64,000 bases of DNA from Heterocephalus glaber (lineage: Eukaryota; Chordata; Mammalia; Rodentia; Bathyergidae). Shown piece by piece: positions 53,241-64,000 of the stretch. The stretch's first letter is position 1, and each line of letters opens with the position of its first letter. Both the position numbers and the translations under genes were made by a program. The stretch is taken from the NCBI RefSeq assembly GCF_000247695.1, contig NW_004624795.1, positions 3,669,047-3,733,046 of the forward strand, written 5' to 3'. The notes beneath the pieces were generated by a model. It was given only the letters and a program-made list of their open reading frames with translations. It did no database searches and was not told where the DNA came from.

Positions 53241-56200
53241 TCTTGTCCCAGCTGTCTGCCTGGGGAGCCTGGCTTCGATCGGCAGGAGGGGGCCCGGGCA
53301 GCTGCGACCTGGGAGGCAGGGCTGGGGCTGGCACCCGCACGGCAGGATGAAAAGGGCACAGAGAAAGACGCAGAGAGGGCCGGAGAGAAGGGGAGAGGGA
53401 GCTCTGGGGACACTGGAGGGCTGCAGCCTCGCTCCGGTGGCACGGGGGGGGGGCGATCACCGCCCCCCCCAGGTGCCCGCCGAGACCTGCCTGCTTCAGC
53501 TTGGAGGGCTCAGTACCCATCCGAGATCAGCCTCGCTCCTGAGTCCAAGCTACTGTCTTCGGGGACAGTCACAGACTCCGGGCTGATGACTCAGTCCCGC
53601 TCCTCCCGGAGCTGAGGGACCCGCAGCCCACCAGCGCCTACACGAAGCGCCGCCTCCAGCCGGCCAGGGCTATTTATAGGAGCGTCTCCTACCCCCTGTG
53701 GCCCCAGCTCCGCCCCCTGAGGCAGAGGCCAGAACCTTTGGCTGTTTAATCCTCCGAGACCCCCGGGGACAGCGGGTTGGTCTCTTCTGACCGGGTGAGG
53801 ACCCTAAGGCACAGACATGGTAGGGGGCTTATCCAAGTCCGTACAAACTCTGCAGCCCACTTCTGCTGTTCATACATGGGGAAACTGAGGCCCAGAGCAG
53901 GCTGAGACTTGTGCAGTCTCCCAGCAAATCAGTGATTAAGGCAGTCCCGGAAATAATGCTTTCCCTAGTCAGGCAGGGGTGTACACTTGTAATCTCAGCA
54001 TTCTGGGAAGCTGAGGCAGGAGGATCTCAAATTTGAACCCAGACCGGTCAATTTAGCAAGACAGAATGTCTCAAAAAAACAACCAACCAAAGCTGGGCAG
54101 GCAGCTCAATGCAGGATCTGGGTTTGATCCCCACTACTGAAGAAAGAAAACACGACCCAACCCTTTCCCCCAGCTCAGCTCTTCGGCCCTGCTGTCCAGA
54201 GCCCTGAGGGGGAGTGGGAACTCCCAGCAGCCAGGCGTTCTGCACCCCTCCATGTGGGCGTCGGCCGGGCCGAGCCACCAGCTGGCGGCTCACAGCCCTG
54301 GGGCGGGGGGATATCTGGTGTCTCCCACGGCAGGCCCTGCCTGGACCAGCAGCACCACGGAGCCGGGGCGTCCCCCAAGCTGTGCCCCCGCTGCAGCAGC
54401 CCCTCTAACCCTCTACCCGGTGTGCGCTGCAGGGGGAGAGGTCACCTGGGGAGCCAGATGTGGGGAGGCCTGAGGGCAGAGGGGTAGATACCATCTGCCA
54501 TGAGTTCGAGGCCAGCCTGAACTACAGAGAGAGCCTGTCTAAAAAGCCAGGTGCTAAGCACAGGTTTACCTGAGCGCCACTCCAGCCCAACCGGTACTGG
54601 GGACTGAGCCAGCCCAGGAACATACACAAAATGTGCTAGGCATGTAGCACAGTGTGAAAGCCCGGGGCTCAATTCTTTGGAGTCTAAACTAGCCTTGAAC
54701 TTGTGATCCTCCTGCCTCAGCCTCCCGTGTGCTGGGATTACAGGTGTGTGCCACCACAGCTGGCCTGGATTTTTTAAAGTTTTTTTCTTTTTCACGGTTT
54801 TGGGATTATAGGTATGTACTACCACGTCTGGTGTACTGATTTCCCTACGGCACCAAAAGAGAACAGGGTGACTCCAGGGAGATTCTGCTCTGGCTCCCCG
54901 GGACAGAGCAGAGGTGCACGGCGGAAACTCCAGGCTTTCAGAAAGAAGTGGCCGGCCTGGAGTGTGCTCAGCAGTAGAGCAATGGCTAGCTCGAACAGGA
55001 CAGTGACAATGCTCCAGGACTTTGGGAAGCAGGCTCCTTGGCCCCTTGGCCGGACCAGTCCCTCCCCCCGAACCTTCCAGAAAGCTCCCAGATTGGGCTG
55101 GGGATTTAGCTTAGTGGTTCTGCCACCTGCCTTGGAAGCACAAGGACCGCAGTTCGATCCCTGGTAGCAAAAAAAAAAACAACACCAAAAAAACCCTAGA
55201 AAGCTTCCAGAGGAGCCAACCACCCAACCCGAAGCCCCTTGAGGCAGCCTAAGGCAGAGCTGCGCCCTGCAGGGGACAGCGCCACCTCCTGGCCCGGAGT
55301 GAAATGGCTCCCCCTTTTTACAGGTCACCCTTGGCCCTGGCCTGCAAAGGGGAAGACTGGCTCCAGCTCTGAGAGATCCTTGTCATTTCCACCCCGACTA
55401 CAAAATGGAGCTGAAGGGACAGACTTCAGTCTGTAGATACAAGAAAATCAATGGAAATCAATGCCAAAGTCTAATGTTGTTTGGCCCAGAATCTTCATTG
55501 AAACATTAGCAGTCAGTAATTACCACCAGTTAAGTGGGGAAAATGGAACCCACTTCTGGGTTGTTAACCACAGACACAAAGGAAGCACCTCCATGGCTCT
55601 AAGCCTGGGGTGCAATGAGATCCTGCCCAAAACCTTGCTGTCTTTATTTCCATTTACATTTTTATGCAACTCAGAGGCAAGTTCTAAGGCGGACCTGGCA
55701 GTGCATGCCTATAATACCAACACTCTGGAGGCTGAGGCAGGAGGAATGACAGAAATTTGAGATCAACCCGAGCTACATAGTGAATTCAAGGCCACCCTGA
55801 ACTATATACAGCGGGACCCCATCTCAGAAAAAAACAAGCACACAAAAATTAAAAAAGGTACGCTGGTGCATGCCTGTAATCCCAGCACTCTGGGAGACAG
55901 AAGCAGGAGGATCTCAAGATTGAATCCAGCTTGGGGAATTTAACAAGACTGTCTCAAAATATAGAAGGACTGGGTGTAACGCAGTGTGCAGGTGCAGGGT
56001 TCAATGCCCCGCACCAAAAACAAAAATAAAGCCTAACCTGGGCAACATAAATAAAAAATATGACCCCCGACTTAGGTCACAACTGACTGCTGGTCCTAAG
56101 CAACACTGAGACCACTTACCGAGCGCTGCGAGAGCAGCTGCAAAGGGCAGGCTTAAAGGGCGGCATTTCGGAGGTGTGGACACAGGCCACCCCTGGCCTC

Positions 56201-56270
56201 CCTCTGAACTCGGCGCCCACCACCAAAACAAGACCAGAAGGAGGGGTGCACGGCTGGACAAGTAAGCAGA
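53241..56270. other. Intergenic between STAC2 and RPL19 (tail to tail)
   Basis: GC-rich unique block to 53750, two MIR-like pieces (-) about 53755-53850 and 53875-53940, composite (+) 53970-54144, B1 pieces about 54500-54545 (+) and 54690-54832 (-), ID (+) 55095-55190, unique 55200-55690, B1 (+) 55693-55850, composite (+) 55858-56015. Confidence 0.75.
53587..53679 (+). promoter_or_regulatory. AP-1 plus MEF2/TATA-like element
   Basis: TGACTCA at 53587-53593 (within TGATGACTCAG, also NF-E2-like) and CTATTTATAG at 53670-53679, a perfect MEF2 consensus that also contains a TATA-like box, in a SINE-free GC-rich block. Confidence 0.45.
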
Positions 56271-56293
56271 GCAGGAGGAATGGACCAGAGCTG

Positions 56294-56299
56294 TTTATT
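56294..56299 (-). terminator. RPL19: RPL19 poly(A) signal
   Basis: Plus strand tttatt, so AATAAA on the RPL19 strand, about 30 bp after the stop codon. The 3' end is expected near 56270-56280. Confidence 0.9.
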
Positions 56300-56330
56300 C
56301 AGGACCACCCGCCGCCATGCACACAGGGCT

Positions 56331-60318
<3,988 letters not shown>

Positions 60319-60323
<5 letters not shown>

Positions 60324-60354
60324 GGCCGCGGCCGCCTCGGCAAAAGGAAAGAAG
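60319..60354 (-). CDS. RPL19: RPL19 exon 1 (5' UTR and ATG AG)
   Basis: Only five coding bases, ATGAG (60323-60319), before donor gtgagg, as in other RPL19 genes. The short leader begins in the pyrimidine run cttctttccttttg, a 5' TOP tract, so translation is expected to follow mTOR control. Start site about 60350-60354. Confidence 0.92.
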
Positions 60355-60720
60355 TCGGTCTGGCCTGGCTCCTCCCACTATGTGGGAAGAGGAGAGCCCA
60401 AACCACACTCCGTTTCTGTCCGTACTCCTTATGGCCCTTTCATCTTCTTTTCCACCTCAGTCCTATTTATATCCTTCTAGAAGACCTAGAATCATAGAAA
60501 CCTAGTATTGGGAAATAGTTTTAACTTAAAAACCTAGAACTATACCCCTTCGGTAAGGCAAAGTGGTACAGCCCCACTTCCCTTTATATATGCGCAGTAA
60601 GGGCATCTGATCACGTGGCTACTGGGTGGGCGGAAGTCGCATAGGGTCAAGCGGGTGAGGTGAGGGGGTTTTGCTCCCGTAGCCAGCGCCTTACGGACTG
60701 GCGTTTGGCTTCCGGGAAGG
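60355..60720 (-). promoter_or_regulatory. RPL19: RPL19 upstream region with E-box and ETS sites
   Basis: E-box CACGTG at 60612-60617, NRF1-type TGCGCA at 60591-60596, ETS-type cggaag near 60632 and cttccggg near 60709. TATA-less at the TOP start itself. Which of these serve RPL19 is inference. Confidence 0.5.
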
Positions 60721-62879
60721 GATGTTTTTGTTAGCAGGGAAAATTTATGGCGAACGAAGCGAGAGATAATAATGACAGATATAAAGGCAAGTTTTTATTT
60801 ACTTTCGTAGTAGGCTGGAAGCCCCTCGAGCACAGACTAAATCCCCCCCAAAAGATGTTAGTTTGGGCCAGAGGTTTAGCTCAGTAGTGCCAGCGCCTGC
60901 CTGGCAAGCACAAGGTCCCAAGTTCGATCCTGGTTCCGCAAAAAGAAACAAAAACAAAACAAAACAAGATGTTAGTTTGTCAGGCATGGTGGCGCAATCC
61001 TGTAATCCCAGTTGAGGCTGAGCCAGGAGGATCATTATGAGTTCAAGGCCAGCCTAAACTAGATAGCAAGACCCAGTCTCAAACAAGACATTAATGTTTT
61101 TGCGCCACTGCGGGACTTTCATCTTTGTTCCTCAGTTTTCTCCTCTGTAAAGTGTACCTAATCCTAATATTTCTGTCATCCCGTTGTGAAAGCCACGAGT
61201 TAAAAAGTTTGCAGAGAAAGGTATTAAAACAGCAAGCTCCTTACGGACAGGAATCATCATATTGTACCACAGCCGGCACAAGGCACTGAGCTCACAGGGG
61301 TACACATCTGAGAAATACTACATTGACTGAATGACTGCCAAAAGTGGGAGGGAAAGAAAAGTCCAATGGCTCCAGGACATCCTAAGCAAAAAACCAAGGA
61401 GTGTGTGCAGAGGTTCAAGAATCCTAGATCTAGGGCGGGGTGTGGTGGTGCATGCCTATACTCCCAGCACTCAGGAGGCTGAGGCAGGAGGATCACTGTG
61501 AGTTCCAGGCCAGCCTGGACTCCATAGTGAGTTCAAGGCCAGGCTGAACTAAAGGCCAGCGAGACCCTGTCTCAAAAAGACAAATAAATAAATAATCCTA
61601 GATCTAAGTTCTGGCTCCAACTCTTGCTTGGTTCTAGCTGGTGTCTCTTTCTCCAGAGCCCTCCTGGCTGCTAAATACTGTACAGGCGAGAAGGTCAAAA
61701 AGAGAAGGGCTGGGGATTTAGCTCAGTGGTTCCAGCACCTGCCTTGCAAGTGCAAGGTCCCGAGTTTGATCCCCAGTACCAAAAAATCAAAGGAGAGAGA
61801 GAGAGAGAGAAAAGTAATATTTATGGCACTGCCTTACGATGCAAAATTTCTTTCATCATTTTACAATGAAGGCCTGGAGTGTTGGTGCATGCCTGTAGTC
61901 CCAGCACTGGGGAGGCCTAGGCAGGAGGGTTGCCGTGAGTTCGAGGCCAGCCAAGGCAACATATTGAGGACGCAGGTCTCTCTGATTGCAAAGGCCATGC
62001 CTTCCCTGTCATGCCAGGCTCTCTTATCCTGCAGTGCAGGTGGTATAAGGACAGAGCTGTTCCTGGGGCAACACATCTGGTGCACCGCGGGTCACAGTTC
62101 CTCCTTCCCCAAGGAGATGTGATGGGAGAGCTAACAGGCCATTCCCTCATCAGAAGCCACGCTGAGGAGGGCGGCACCCCACTTTCCGTCCCCCAGCAAG
62201 ACACAGCACACGGGCCTTAATTCAGGGACACTGGACCTGCGCAAGCCTTCATTCTGTCCTCTCTCCTCTCTGTGGACCAGGAGGAAGTGAGTCCTCCTTT
62301 CCTGTCTGACTCCCGTGGTGCCCCTTACAGAGTCTCCAGATAGAGCAGTCATCTTGTGTCTCATCCTGTCGATAACCCCAGTAAAAAAGGCGCCACAGCA
62401 CCGGCAACCTCATCTTAGAGGAAAGCAAACACTCAGAGAAGTGTGGGGATTCTTTCAAGGCAGACAGCCAGAAAGAGCTTACCACAGGCACCAAGGTGCC
62501 CAAATCCCCTACCCTCTCCACCAGTTGCCGTGGGCGGGGCCCGGGCCTTGGATATTTGTTCGCAAATCAAGGATAAGGAGAGATCAACCTTTACATCGAA
62601 GGTTTTAAGACCTCTCTCGGCCTCGCTCGGCTGTCCCTTTGGACACTCACCCCTTCCTAGCCCCGGGCTCCTTCGAGAGCCCCAGCACAGGTTGGGGAGG
62701 GAGAGGCCACGCTGTTCGGTTCTAGGCCGCCCGGGCCCCACACTGGGGAGAAAGGAGTTAAAGCCAGGATCAATGGGGCCGGGAAGTTGCTGTGGCCCAA
62801 GCAGGAGAGGGCTTGGGGGACCCGTTGAAAGAGCGGTATGGGACAGAAGCGAGGCGGCGCCAGCCTGCCCAGCCGGCCC
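60721..62879. other. Intergenic between RPL19 and CACNB1 (head to head)
   Basis: ID (+) 60864-60960, B1 (+) 60973-61090, L2-like (+) about 61228-61340, B1 (+) 61434-61590, ID (+) 61708-61790 with (GA)n 61793-61811, B1 (+) 61870-61980. From 62000 unique and increasingly GC-rich. Palindrome ATTTGTTCGCAAAT at 62554-62567. Confidence 0.75.
61228..61340 (+). mobile_element. LINE-2-like remnant
   Basis: cagcaagctccttacggaca, aggcactgagctcacagggg and tgactgaatgac follow the L2 3'-end order, weakly. Confidence 0.45.
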
Positions 62880-63273
62880 CTCGTTTCCGGCAGCGCCCGG
62901 CTGGCACTGGTGAACGCCCTGTCCCCACTTCCACGGCGCCAGGCCGGCGATCGGGCCCCGCCGGAGCCCCGAGGCCTCGCCCCCTCCCCGCCGGCCTGCG
63001 GTCCGCGAGCGCGCGCGCGGGCGGTGGGGCTGAGAGGGGCGGGGCCGGGCGAGGAGGGAGGGCGGCGCGAGGGAGGGGCGGTGGGAGCGGGGGGCGGGGG
63101 GATGCTGAGCCTCGGGGGCGGAGGCGGCGGCGGCGGCGAGCGGGAGGGCGGCCGGGCCTGGCGGGCGGCGGCTTCAGGCGCTCGCGGCGCTGCGCTCGGC
63201 TCCGACGGCCTCTCCGGTGCGCGGAGGGCGCGCGGCGGAGCCGGGCCGGCGGCCGGAGGAGCTATTCTTCTCC
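62880..63273 (+). promoter_or_regulatory. CACNB1: CACNB1 promoter and 5' UTR CpG island
   Basis: Very CpG-dense, with repeated GGGGCGG boxes (63037-63110), a GGC-repeat stretch at about 63118-63140 and no TATA box. It leads directly to the start codon at 63274. Confidence 0.8.
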
Positions 63274-63357
63274 ATGGTCCAGAAGAGCAGCATGTCCCGG
63301 GGCCCCTACCCACCCTCGCAGGAGATCCCCATGGAGGTCTTCGACCCCAGCCCGCAG
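63274..63357 (+). CDS. CACNB1: CACNB1, voltage-gated calcium channel auxiliary subunit beta-1, first coding exon
   Basis: The beta-1 subunit binds the cytoplasmic I-II linker of CaV alpha-1 subunits, brings the channel to the membrane and tunes gating. In skeletal muscle it is essential for CaV1.1 and excitation-contraction coupling. Only the first 28 codons are in the window: [16 protein letters not shown], ending FDPSPQ, with donor gtgagg at phase 0 and a strong start context ctccATGG. This variable N-terminus precedes the SH3 and guanylate-kinase-like domains, which lie beyond the window. One residue differs (KSS for KTS) from human as I remember it. Identification rests on this short peptide plus gene order, which agree. 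Confidence 0.95.
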
Positions 63358-64000
63358 GTGAGGCGCGGCGCGGGGTGGGGGCTGGGGTACCGCGCCCCCC
63401 GATCTCGGGATTCGCGGGGTTGCGCGCCTGGCCCGGGGCCGGCCTGCGGTGCCGCGGGGCGAGCAGGGGGTGGGCAGGCCGCCTGTCACCCGCGCCTCGC
63501 TGTCTCCCCCACGTCACGGTCCCCGCAGCGGGGCACCAGCCTGATGAGCTGAGAACGAGCATGGAGGATCTGGTAGGGGGATCCAGGCCTCGAGAAGGGG
63601 AGGCTGAGGGAAGCCACAGAGCCAGCCGAGCCAGAGGGCGACGCCGAGCGCGTTTGGGGGCGCCAGGCCCAGGTGGGTGGGTGGGTGGGGCGGGGGTGGC
63701 CCTGGATGACGACTGAGGCGCTGGTCAGAGGGCGGTGCCATCGGGCCTGGCAAGCCACAGATACTGCTCTCGCGGATGGGGAAGGGGCAGCCCTGGACCA
63801 GGCCCCCCTGCCAGGCGCCCCCACCTATCCCCGTGCTCCAGCTCCCCTTCCTCCCGACGCCCAGGTTGGCGTGCCCCTCCCTCGGCCCCGAAAACACCTC
63901 CGAAGTTTGGAAAGTTGGATGGACGCCAGCCCCCTGTCCTGGAGGGCTAGGGGCTGTTTCACCTGCGGAGGCTCTGCAGCTCCACTACTCCCTGGCCCCG
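63358..64000 (+). other. CACNB1 intron 1, start
   Basis: GC-rich continuation of the CpG island, with no SINE and no recognisable exon to the window end. Confidence 0.8.

Noticed and set aside
62657..63562. 301-codon minus-strand and 292-codon plus-strand frames at CACNB1
   Set aside because: GC-driven open frames through the CpG island. The real CACNB1 exon is read in another frame, with proper start context and donor.

Overview
This is a vertebrate, mammalian window, most likely from a non-murid rodent. It contains spliced genes with GT-AG introns, CpG-island promoters and no operons. Very many short tRNA-derived SINEs of ID type lie among 7SL-derived B1-type SINEs, B1-ID composites, antisense LINE-1 3' ends and old MIR/L2 remnants. 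B1 plus a young, abundant ID-like family suggests a rodent; a castorimorph (beaver, kangaroo rat or pocket mouse relative) is possible, but I cannot fix the species from sequence alone. Two runs of N (35213-35483 and 47856-47955) are assembly gaps.

Layout. (1) 1-20725, + strand: the last ten coding exons of FBXL20, a leucine-rich-repeat F-box protein. They encode 303 residues matching residues 134-436 of the human protein as I know it; the 5' exons lie outside the window. Its introns are full of SINEs, and one holds a decayed CHCHD2 retrocopy (about 3200-3800). (2) 20726 to about 27900: the FBXL20 3' UTR with several candidate poly(A) signals. (3) About 27900-42830: intergenic, with SINE clusters, a GC-rich SINE-poor block carrying three CTCF-like motifs, two LINE-1 3' ends and an orphan CpG island near 36 kb. 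(4) 42830-51988, + strand: STAC2 with its CpG-island promoter and 11 coding exons (401 codons). (5) About 53080-53760: GC-rich non-coding DNA with an AP-1 site and a MEF2/TATA-like site. (6) 56275-60355, - strand: RPL19, complete (6 exons, 196 codons), with a TOP-type start. (7) 62880-64000, + strand: promoter and first coding exon of CACNB1, continuing beyond the window.

The order FBXL20-STAC2-RPL19-CACNB1 and the relative orientations match the human 17q12 block. STAC2 and CACNB1 both encode cytoplasmic partners of voltage-gated L-type calcium channels; FBXL20 acts in ubiquitin ligation, including at presynaptic terminals; RPL19 is a housekeeping ribosomal protein. I see no new defence, metabolic or mobile system. 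The most informative non-genic items are the CHCHD2 retrocopy, a 24-nt U6 snRNA fragment flanked by a perfect 18-bp duplication, the orphan CpG island, the CTCF-like motif group, the MEF2/AP-1 element and an inverted ID-SINE pair around an (AT)n tract.
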